A stretch of DNA of 42,597 nt from assembly GCF_025465545.1 (NCBI RefSeq), contig NZ_JAODMK010000013.1:1-42597 (forward strand). The letters are read 5' to 3'. The notes below the pieces were generated by a model. It saw only the letters and a program-made list of their open reading frames with translations. It ran no database searches and was not told where the DNA came from. The DNA comes from Naasia sp. (GTDB lineage: Bacteria; Actinomycetota; Actinomycetes; Actinomycetales; Microbacteriaceae). This document shows, one piece after another, positions 36,249-42,597 of the stretch (positions are counted from its first letter, which is position 1; the number at the start of each line of letters is the position of its first letter). A program made the position numbers and the translations under genes.

Positions 36249-36990
36249 CGGCGCGGCCGATCCGGACACCGCCGCACGGCGATCGGCCCTCGCCGTCGGC
36301 ATCGCGACGGCCCTGTACGGCATCTCCTTCGGCGCGCTCTCGGTGGCCTCCGGCCTGGACGTCTGGCAGACCTGCGTGCTGAGCCTCGTGATGTTCAGCG
36401 GCGGATCCCAGTTCGCCCTCGTCGGTGTTCTCGCGGCAGGCGGCGTCGCGGCTGGCCCGTCCGCGATCGCCGGCGCCGCCCTGCTCGGCGCCCGCAACAC
36501 CCTCTACGGCGTGCGGGTGAAGCCGCTGATCGGCGGCAGCGTGTGGCGCAAGGCTGCGGCGGCGTGGGTCACGATCGATGAGTCGACGGCGGTCGCCACC
36601 GTGCAGCCCACGCTGCGCAGCGCGCGGCTCGGCTTCTGGGTCACCGGCCTCGTGGTCTTCGCGGGCTGGAACGCCACCACCCTGCTGGGCGCCCTGCTGG
36701 GCGACGCGCTCGGCGACGTGCGGCAGTACGGGCTGGACGCCGCTGCGGCTGCCGCGTTCCTCGGCCTGCTCTGGCCCCGCCTCCGCACCCTGCAGCCGGT
36801 CGTCGTGGCGGTCGCGGCGGTCGTCGTGGCCGCCGTGCTGGTCCCCGTGCTGCCGCCGGGCGTCCCGGTGCTCGCCGCGGCGGCCGTCGCGATCGTCGTC
36901 GGCATCACGAACGCATTCGGCCGCCGACCGGAGAGTGACGACGCAGCGGGGAGCCCCGCGTGTCGCGAGGGGGCGGTGGAGCCGGGATGA
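36232..36990 (+). CDS. azlC: AzlC-family branched-chain amino acid exporter, large subunit
   Basis: A 252-residue membrane protein. GISFGALSVASGLDVWQTCV and SLVMFSGGSQFALVGVLAAG are classic AzlC/BrnF segments, followed by GARNTLYGVRVKPL. With AzlD it forms an exporter of branched-chain amino acids (and methionine in Corynebacterium BrnFE). GTG 36232 overlaps the kinase gene by 17 nt. The stop overlaps azlD (ATGA). Confidence 0.92.
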   Translation: MAERASGAADPDTAARRSALAVGIATALYGISFGALSVASGLDVWQTCVLSLVMFSGGSQFALVGVLAAGGVAAGPSAIAGAALLGARNTLYGVRVKPLIGGSVWRKAAAAWVTIDESTAVATVQPTLRSARLGFWVTGLVVFAGWNATTLLGALLGDALGDVRQYGLDAAAAAAFLGLLWPRLRTLQPVVVAVAAVVVAAVLVPVLPPGVPVLAAAAVAIVVGITNAFGRRPESDDAAGSPACREGAVEPG

Positions 36991-37301
36991 CGATCTGGAC
37001 CATCGTCCTGCTCGCCTCGGGGGCGGTCCTCGCGCTCAAGCTGGCCGGCTACCTCGTGCCGTCCACGATCCTCGAGCGCCCGGCGGCGGCCCGGACCGCG
37101 AACCTCGTGACCGTCGCGCTGCTCGCCGCGCTCATCGCGGTCCAGACGCTGGGCGCGGGGATGACCCTCACCGTCGACGCCCGAGTGCCTGCCGTGCTGC
37201 TTGCGGCCGTGCTCCTGGCGCTGCGCGCACCGTTCCTCGCGGTGGTGGTCGCCGCCGCGGCACTCGCGGCGGTCCTGCGCCTGCTCGGCTGGGCGGCCTA
37301 G
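36987..37301 (+). CDS. azlD: AzlD-family branched-chain amino acid exporter, small subunit
   Basis: A 104-residue protein with four hydrophobic helices, normal AzlD/BrnE length; LKLAGYLVPSTILERPAAAR is the family core. ATG 36987 overlaps the azlC stop. It ends 3 bp from the converging def gene. Confidence 0.9.
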   Translation: MTIWTIVLLASGAVLALKLAGYLVPSTILERPAAARTANLVTVALLAALIAVQTLGAGMTLTVDARVPAVLLAAVLLALRAPFLAVVVAAAALAAVLRLLGWAA

Positions 37302-37304
37302 GCC

Positions 37305-37871
37305 TCAGCCCTCCAGGTCGTCCACCCCGGGGAGCCAGGAGTTGCCCGGCTTGCCCCATCCGCTCTTCACGATCGCCTTCGTCGCGCGGCGCGCGTTGAG
37401 GAAGTCCAGACGATCGACGTAGAGCACCCCGTCGAGGTGGTCGAACTCATGCTGGAAGATCCGGGCGAACCAGCCGGCCGCCTCGATCTCGAACGACTTC
37501 CCGTCGAGGTCGACCGCGCGGAGCAGTGCCCGCTCGGCCCGGCGCAGCGGGAAGCGCTCGCCCGGCACGGACAGACAGCCCTCCGACTCGGCGAGCTCAT
37601 CGGCCTCGCCCGTCGGGGTCGGCGTGATCCAGAGCTCCGGATTGATGGCGACGCCGCGGCGCTCGCCGCCGTCGTCAGGTGAGTAGTTGTAGACGAAGAG
37701 GCGCAGGGGAACGCCGACCTGCGGGCCGGCCAGCCCTACCCCCGGCGCGGCGGCCATCGTCTCGAACATGTCGGCCACGAGAGTGCGCAGGTCGTCGTCG
37801 AAGCGGGTGACCGGCAGCGCGGGCTGGTGCAGCACCGGATCGCCGGTGATGCGGATCGGGAGGATCGCCAT
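37305..37871 (-). CDS. def: Peptide deformylase
   Basis: A 188-residue metallohydrolase that removes the formyl group from new protein N-termini. Motif 1 GVGLAGPQVG (44-53; Gly replaces the common second Ala), motif 2 EGCLS with metal-ligand Cys99, and motif 3 HEFDH with His141, Glu142 and His145 are all present. ATG 37871 lies 9 nt downstream of TAGTCT on the minus strand. Divergent from the DMT transporter with 46 bp between starts. Confidence 0.95.
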   Translation of the reverse strand: MAILPIRITGDPVLHQPALPVTRFDDDLRTLVADMFETMAAAPGVGLAGPQVGVPLRLFVYNYSPDDGGERRGVAINPELWITPTPTGEADELAESEGCLSVPGERFPLRRAERALLRAVDLDGKSFEIEAAGWFARIFQHEFDHLDGVLYVDRLDFLNARRATKAIVKSGWGKPGNSWLPGVDDLEG

Positions 37872-37880
37872 ATCGCCATA

Positions 37881-37910
37881 AGACTATCGAGCAGGGGGCG
37901 CCGGTAAGAT
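37881..37910. promoter_or_regulatory. Compact divergent promoters of def and the DMT transporter
   Basis: Minus-strand TAGTCT (37881-37886) serves def. Plus-strand TAAGAT (37905-37910) ends 7 nt before GTG 37918. Each -10 lies within the other gene's upstream promoter region, so polymerase binding at the two may compete. Confidence 0.5.
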
Positions 37911-37917
37911 TTTCTGC

Positions 37918-38832
37918 GTGCCGCCCGAGCTGACCGATCTGACTGATCAGATCCTGCTTCGGCCCTACCAGGCGCTCGGCATCCCGATCGCCCTCGTCGG
38001 CGCCGTCTTCCTCAGCCTCGGCGCACAGTTCCAGCACCGCGGCGTCGCGAAGGTTGAGGAGCAGAACGCCTCCTCGACCGCCGGCCTGTCCCTCGGGCAG
38101 CTCACGTCGCTGCTCGGCCGGCCCTCCTGGGTGATCGGCACCATGATGCTGGCCCTGGCCATCGTGCTGCAGCTGACCAGCCTCGGCTTCGCGCCGCTCA
38201 TCGTCGTGCAGCCGCTCGGGGCGATCGCGCTCGTGATCACCTCGATCCTCAACGCCCGAGTGAGCCACGTGCCGCTCAACCGGCGCTCCATCCGCGCCAT
38301 CGCGCTCTGCGTCGGCGGGGTCGGCCTGTTCGTGACCATTGCGGCGTTCACCGCCGTCGACCGCGCCATCAGCGACACCCAGCTGGTGACCATCCTGATC
38401 ATCCTCGCCGCGGTCCTGATCGCCTTCGTCGCATCCTTCCTGGCCCTGCGGCACCAGTTCCGGGCCGTCTACTACATCATCGGAGCCGGGGTGCTCTACG
38501 GCTTCGTGGCGACCCTCGCCAAGGTCGTCATCAACCGCATCCTGCAGGGCGACTTCGAGTGGCTCACCCTCACCTGCCTCGCAGGCCTGCTCGCCGCAGG
38601 GGCGCTCGGCGCCTATTTCGTGCAGACCGCCTACTCGGCAGGGCCGCCCGATCTCGTCATCGCCGGTCTCACCGTCGTGGACCCGCTCGTCGCAGTCGGC
38701 ATCGGCATCCTCGTGCTGGGGGAGGCCTCACAGGCGCCGTGGTACGCCGCGATCGCCTTCGTGGTCGCGGGCATCATCGCGGTCTTGGGGGTCTTCGACC
38801 TGGCGAAGAATCACCCGCAGGCCCAGCACTGA
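37918..38832 (+). CDS. DMT-superfamily transporter
   Basis: A 304-residue membrane protein with nine to ten hydrophobic segments in two EamA-like halves. FLSLGAQFQHRGVAKVEEQ, PLIVVQPLGAIALVITSILN and the second-half VIAGLTVVDPLVAVGIGILV fit actinobacterial DMT family transporters, some annotated as related to NIPA magnesium transporters. Substrate unknown. GTG 37918 is chosen because a -10-like TAAGAT ends 7 nt before it and no ribosome binding site is present. Confidence 0.85.
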   Translation: MPPELTDLTDQILLRPYQALGIPIALVGAVFLSLGAQFQHRGVAKVEEQNASSTAGLSLGQLTSLLGRPSWVIGTMMLALAIVLQLTSLGFAPLIVVQPLGAIALVITSILNARVSHVPLNRRSIRAIALCVGGVGLFVTIAAFTAVDRAISDTQLVTILIILAAVLIAFVASFLALRHQFRAVYYIIGAGVLYGFVATLAKVVINRILQGDFEWLTLTCLAGLLAAGALGAYFVQTAYSAGPPDLVIAGLTVVDPLVAVGIGILVLGEASQAPWYAAIAFVVAGIIAVLGVFDLAKNHPQAQH

Positions 38833-38922
38833 GGCGCCGGGGGACACGCGGCCGGACCCCGCTCCCCGCGGAAACGAGGGCGTGCGGTAGCGTGAGGGCT
38901 CCCGAGACTCCCACGTCCGCCT

Positions 38923-40239
38923 GTGGCAACGCAAGGAAGAACGATCGACGCGTCACACCCCGCCGATACCCCATCCGGCGACTTCCGCCCGCTCACCGTT
39001 CTGATCGTGGGGGACACGTTCCCGCCCGAGATCAACGGCGCGGCGAACTTCAGCGAGCGCCTCGCCGCCGGCCTCACCCGGCACGGCCACGACGTGCACG
39101 TCATCGCGCAGGCCCACGACAACCGTCAGGGCGCATTCCGGGAGCACCACAGCGGGGCCACCTTCACCGTGCACCGGCTGCTGAGCATGCGCTGGCTCAA
39201 GCACGACTGGATCCGCTTCGTGTATCCGTGGCGCATCAACGCGAACGCCCGGCGCATCATCGATGAGATCAAGCCCGACGTGGTGCACATCCAGTCGCAC
39301 CTGCTGGCCGGCCGCGGAGCCTCCACCGAGGCGCTGAAGTCCGGCATCCGCATCGTCGCCACCAACCACTTCATGCCCGAGAACCTGATCGAGTTCAGCG
39401 GCCTGCCGCGCTTCGTCTGGCCGCTCGCGGTGTCCCTGACCTGGAAGGACGCGCGGCGGATCCTGATGCGTGCGTCCGAGGTGACGACCCCGACCCGCAA
39501 GGCCGCTGACTACCTCGAGAAGCAGACCGGACTGCGCGGCGTGCACGCGATCTCCTGCGGCATCCGCGCCTCCGATTACACGCCGGACTTCGAGCCCCGC
39601 ACCGAGAATCGGATCGCATTCTGCGGCCGCGTGGCACCCGAGAAGCAGCTCGACCGGCTCCTCGAAGCCGTCGCCATGCTGCCCGCGGACCTCGACGTCA
39701 AGGTCGACATCGTCGGTGACGGCGACCAGCGCAAGCCGCTCGAGGCACTGGCTGTCCGGCTGGGGATCGCCGACCGGGTGATCTTCCACGGTCGAGTGAC
39801 GGATCAGAAGCTGCGTCGGGTGCTCACCGAGGCAACGCTGTTCGCCATGCCGAGCATCGCCGAGCTGCAGAGCATCGCCACCATGGAGGCGATGTCCTCC
39901 GGTCTGCCGATCGTGGCCGCCGACGCGATGGCGCTGCCGCATCTGGTGCGCGACGGCGAGAACGGCTACCTGTTCCCTCCGGGGGACGCGTGGGCCCTCG
40001 CCGACCGGATCGAGCGGGTGCTCCGCCTGCCCGAGGAGGAGCTGCTGGTGATGAAGAACGCCTCGCTCCGGCTGATCGAGCCGCACGACATCGAGACCAC
40101 CGTCAGCGTGTTCGAGCGCCTCTACCGCGGCGAGCAGGTGGAGGACCCGGTGACCGAGGTGGCGCCGCTCAGCGCGAAGCTGCGCGAGCAGTTCCGCTCG
40201 CTGCGACGACGCGTCCGCGGAGTCTCGGCGCTCGACTAG
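38923..40239 (+). CDS. GT4-family glycosyltransferase
   Basis: A 438-residue GT-B enzyme. The N-terminal domain starts VLIVGDTFPPEINGAANFSE; the C-terminal donor domain has FCGRVAPEKQLDRLLEAV, VDIVGDGDQRKPL and the ELQSIATMEAMSSGLPIVAA motif containing the EX7E pair. Actinobacterial relatives transfer mannose or glucose to phosphatidylinositol or lipid acceptors; acceptor and sugar are not deducible. GTG 38923 is the first start in frame with homology soon after; a -10-like TAGCGT lies at 38888-38893. A basic C-terminal tail (FRSLRRRVRG) may touch membrane. Confidence 0.88.
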   Translation: MATQGRTIDASHPADTPSGDFRPLTVLIVGDTFPPEINGAANFSERLAAGLTRHGHDVHVIAQAHDNRQGAFREHHSGATFTVHRLLSMRWLKHDWIRFVYPWRINANARRIIDEIKPDVVHIQSHLLAGRGASTEALKSGIRIVATNHFMPENLIEFSGLPRFVWPLAVSLTWKDARRILMRASEVTTPTRKAADYLEKQTGLRGVHAISCGIRASDYTPDFEPRTENRIAFCGRVAPEKQLDRLLEAVAMLPADLDVKVDIVGDGDQRKPLEALAVRLGIADRVIFHGRVTDQKLRRVLTEATLFAMPSIAELQSIATMEAMSSGLPIVAADAMALPHLVRDGENGYLFPPGDAWALADRIERVLRLPEEELLVMKNASLRLIEPHDIETTVSVFERLYRGEQVEDPVTEVAPLSAKLREQFRSLRRRVRGVSALD

Positions 40240-40282
40240 GGTTCGGCCGGTCCGGCGACTTCCGGGCGCGGGACCTCTGGCC

Positions 40283-40462
40283 TCAGTGGTCCCCGAACGA
40301 ACGGCTCTGGCTCAGGGACGGGCTGTTCTCGTCATCGAACACGTGGGCAGCGTCCGACTCGCACTGCCACTTCATGTAGCTGCTGATGGCGCCGAGCGGT
40401 CGCTCGGTGTTGGGGAGCAGGTGGGTGACCCCACCACAGGTGGGGCAGAGGGAAGTCGTCAT
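40283..40462 (-). CDS. Small zinc-ribbon-like protein, 59 residues
   Basis: ATG 40462 opens MTTSLCPTCGGVTHLLPNTE, RPLGAISSYMKWQCESDAAH and a short polar tail. CPTC plus the later Cys34 and histidines at 13 and 40 suggest a metal ribbon, and the SYMKWQCESDAAH segment looks like a conserved protein rather than chance. Function unknown. It converges on the glycosyltransferase gene and is divergent from the channel gene. It is short, so treat it as probable only. The rest of 40240-40607 holds nothing obvious. Confidence 0.5.
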   Translation of the reverse strand: MTTSLCPTCGGVTHLLPNTERPLGAISSYMKWQCESDAAHVFDDENSPSLSQSRSFGDH

Positions 40463-40607
40463 GATGCGAGTGTGAGGCCGACCGCCGCCGTTGCACCCGG
40501 AATGGGGCGCGGCCGTCGGGCACTGGGGCGTCGGCGCTTCCCGGTCGAGGAAGGGCCTCCGGCGTGGGGTACGGGGCCGCCCGGCGATTGTCCGCCAACA
40601 TGTGGAC

Positions 40608-42479
40608 GTGCAGAAGGTGACGCTCGGGCAGCGGTTTCGGTATTGGTTCGACGGCGTCATGGCGAAGGGCACCATCGCACTGATCGGGCTCCTCGCCCTG
40701 GCGACGGTGGTGTTCATCGCGCTCGTCGCGCTCGTCGTGCAGCTGCTGCACCTGTTTCCCACCGGAGGGAACCCGGACTTCTGGGAGGTGCTCTGGGGCA
40801 ACCTGATGCGCACCCTGGACAGCGGGACCATGGGCGGCGACGAGGGCAGCGGCTTCCGGATCGCGATGCTCGTGGTCACGATCGGCGGCGTCATCCTGGT
40901 GGCCAGCCTCATCGGCATCATCTCCAGCGCGTTCGACAGCAAGGTCGAGGACCTGCGCAAGGGCCGCTCGAAGGTGCTCGAGAGCGACCACACGCTGATC
41001 CTCGGCTGGAGCTCGAAGGTGTTCCCGATCGTGACCGAGATCTGCATCGCGAACGAGTCGCGGCGACGGCCCACCATCGTGATCCTCGCCGACCGGGACA
41101 AGGTGCAGATGGAGGACGAGCTCCACGCTCAGCTCCCGAAGCGGGGGAAGACGAGGATCGTGGTGCGCAGCGGCAACCCGATGAATCTGGCCGAGCTGGA
41201 GCTCGTCAGCCCGCACGCGGCGCGCAGCATTGTGATCCTCGCGCCCGAGGACACCCCGGATCCGGACTCCGTGGTGATCAGGACGGCGCTCGCCCTCACC
41301 AACAACCCGCACCGCAAGGAGGGCAGCTACCACATCGTGGGAGAGATCCACGACCCGGGGAACCTCGAGGCGGCCCGCCTGGTCGGCCGCGACGAGGCGC
41401 ACTGGGTGCTGGCCGGCGAACTGATCAGCCGCATCACCGTGCAGAGCTGCCGGCAGAGCGGGCTCAGCGTCGTCTACACCGAGCTGCTCGACTTCGGCGG
41501 CGATGAGATCTACTTCACCGTGGAGCCCGCTCTCGTCGGGGAGACGTACTTCGGCGTGCAGCTGGCCTATGCCGACTGCGCGGTCATCGGCATGGTGAAG
41601 GGCGGCGCTGTGGTGCTCAACCCGGCCGCCGAGGTGCTCTACGAGGAGGGCGACCAGCTCATTCTGATCGCTGAAGACGACAGTGCGATCAAGCTCGGCA
41701 CGCCCGGCGTGCCCGACCCGGACGCGATCAGCTTCGCCGAGGTGCCTGCGCCGAAGCCGGAGCACACCCTCGTGCTCGGCTACAACTCGGGCCTGCACAC
41801 GATGCTGCGGGAGCTGAGCGAGTACGTGGCGCCGGGGTCGACGGTGCTCGTCGTGGCCGATGTCGACCTGCCTCCGCTGCAGAAGCTGCCGAACCTGGAG
41901 ATCCGATCCCACCGAGGGGACTCCACCAGCCGCGCCGTGCTGGAGAGCCTGTCGGTGGAGGAGTTCGACCACATCATCGTGCTCGCCTACAAGGAGCACC
42001 TCGACGTGCACCGTGCCGACGCGAAGACCCTGATCACGCTGCTGCACCTGCGGGACATGGCGGATCGGGCCGAGGTCGACTTCGCCGTGGTGAGCGAGAT
42101 GCTCGACGACGCCAACCGGGAGCTGGCCGAGGTCACGAAGGCCGACGACTTCATCGTCAGCGACAAGCTGATCAGCCTCATGCTCTCCCAGACGTCGGAG
42201 AACAAGAAGCTGACCGACGTCTTCAACACACTCTTCTCCAGCGAGGGCAGCGAGATCTACTTGCGTCCTGCCTCCAGCTATGTGCGCCCGGGCGTGACCG
42301 CCGACTTCTACACGGTGCTGGAGGCGGCCCGCCGGCGAGGCGAGACCGCCATCGGCTACCGGATCGCCGAGCACGCCCGCAACAGCGAGGAGGCGTACGG
42401 CGTGCGGGTGAATCCCTCGAAGGCGGAGTCGCGCAGCTTCGCGCCGCACGACAAGATCATCGTCCTCGCCGAGGGGTGA
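40608..42479 (+). CDS. CASTOR/POLLUX-type ion channel with RCK-like domains
   Basis: A 623-residue membrane protein. Helices at about 21-48 and 83-108 flank a pore-like loop with LDSG at 70-73, resembling the filter of plant CASTOR/POLLUX channels. Tandem nucleotide-binding, RCK-like domains follow (DHTLILGWSSKVFPIVTEI at about 126; HTLVLGYNSGLHTMLRELSE at about 386). Plant homologues pass cations across the nuclear envelope; the bacterial role is undefined. I chose GTG 40608 because hexamer CAACAT ends 6 nt upstream; GTG 40602 and 40617 are alternatives. The protein is of typical bacterial length and intact. Confidence 0.88.
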   Translation: MQKVTLGQRFRYWFDGVMAKGTIALIGLLALATVVFIALVALVVQLLHLFPTGGNPDFWEVLWGNLMRTLDSGTMGGDEGSGFRIAMLVVTIGGVILVASLIGIISSAFDSKVEDLRKGRSKVLESDHTLILGWSSKVFPIVTEICIANESRRRPTIVILADRDKVQMEDELHAQLPKRGKTRIVVRSGNPMNLAELELVSPHAARSIVILAPEDTPDPDSVVIRTALALTNNPHRKEGSYHIVGEIHDPGNLEAARLVGRDEAHWVLAGELISRITVQSCRQSGLSVVYTELLDFGGDEIYFTVEPALVGETYFGVQLAYADCAVIGMVKGGAVVLNPAAEVLYEEGDQLILIAEDDSAIKLGTPGVPDPDAISFAEVPAPKPEHTLVLGYNSGLHTMLRELSEYVAPGSTVLVVADVDLPPLQKLPNLEIRSHRGDSTSRAVLESLSVEEFDHIIVLAYKEHLDVHRADAKTLITLLHLRDMADRAEVDFAVVSEMLDDANRELAEVTKADDFIVSDKLISLMLSQTSENKKLTDVFNTLFSSEGSEIYLRPASSYVRPGVTADFYTVLEAARRRGETAIGYRIAEHARNSEEAYGVRVNPSKAESRSFAPHDKIIVLAEG

Positions 42480-42485
42480 GCGACG

Positions 42486-42507
42486 ACCGGCACCCGCGGG
42501 TGCCGGT
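42486..42507. terminator. Perfect 22-bp palindrome between the channel gene and the tRNA
   Basis: Two 11-nt halves, ACCGGCACCCG and CGGGTGCCGGT, meet without a spacer 7 nt after the channel stop. As RNA it would fold into a GC-rich hairpin and could terminate the upstream gene. Its right edge abuts a -10-like TATCGT (42507-42512) for the tRNA, so a DNA operator is the alternative. Confidence 0.5.
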
Positions 42508-42522
42508 ATCGTGAACGCGTTC

Positions 42523-42596
42523 GGGGCGGTAGCTCAGCTGGTCAGAGCAAGCGACTCATAATCGCTCGGTCACGGGTTCAAGTCCCGTCCGCCCTA
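42523..42596 (+). tRNA. tRNA with CAT anticodon (elongator Met or Ile2)
   Basis: Complete cloverleaf: acceptor GGGGCGG/CCGCCCT with a terminal G-U pair, D-stem GCTC/GAGC, anticodon stem AGCGA/TCGCT around CTCATAA (anticodon 42557-42559), T-stem ACGGG/CCCGT, discriminator A at 42596. The anticodon arm resembles tRNA-Ile2, whose C34 is modified to lysidine, as much as elongator Met, so identity is left open. It is not initiator tRNA: the three G-C pairs at the base of the anticodon stem are absent. Confidence 0.93.
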
Positions 42597-42597
42597 C

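Noticed and set aside
40332-42449. Minus-strand open frame opposite the CASTOR/POLLUX-like gene
   Set aside because: Composition is typical of antisense frames and no domain is visible; the plus strand has clear helices and nucleotide-binding motifs.

Overview
The window is a high-GC stretch of actinobacterial chromosome, most likely from the family Microbacteriaceae. This rests on the gene order (phoH-ybeY-corC-era, leuA, recO-uppS, glyS, dusB-dgt, dnaG), GC-rich third codon positions, frequent GTG starts and a type-2 LeuA; it is not from a database search. It is mostly conserved housekeeping DNA with transport modules inserted between core genes. I see no CRISPR array, prophage, insertion sequence, rRNA or defence island.

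Layout. 1-3489: translationally coupled phoH (cut by the window edge), ybeY, a CorC-like CBS membrane protein and era. 3571-4190: a heavily frameshifted NarL-type response regulator. 4289-8082: an exported alpha/beta-hydrolase coupled to an MprF-type aminoacyl-phospholipid synthase, probably one membrane-lipid modification module. 8094-8330: a probably broken small membrane protein. 8520-10419: leuA behind a short leader peptide with four consecutive leucine codons and a hairpin, a likely transcription attenuator, and ended by a perfect 25-bp inverted repeat. 10506-13948: TRIC-type channel, NTF2-like protein, lipoprotein, recO, uppS. 14027-14412: remnants of two genes. 14498-20836: glyS, a DsbA/FrnE-like oxidoreductase with a coupled mini-ORF, a YbaK-type deacylase, dusB, dgt and an MpaB-like oxygenase.

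20848-24858 (minus strand) reads lysA-like decarboxylase, then an amino-acid ABC binding protein, permease and ATPase. dnaG follows divergently. 27319-34730 is a peptide-type ABC system (binding protein, two permeases, fused double ATPase), then an additional ATPase coupled to a D-2-hydroxyacid dehydrogenase. After tRNA-Asn and its terminator come a DksA/TraR-like zinc protein, a histidine kinase overlapping azlC-azlD (branched-chain amino-acid export), def, a DMT-family transporter, a GT4 glycosyltransferase, a tiny zinc-ribbon-like protein, a CASTOR/POLLUX-type channel and a CAT-anticodon tRNA at the right edge.

Across the window, about a dozen genes have a -10-like hexamer ending only 6-7 nt before the chosen start codon, which suggests leaderless transcription is common here. 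Functions are inferred from motifs read by eye; promoters and small ORFs are predictions.
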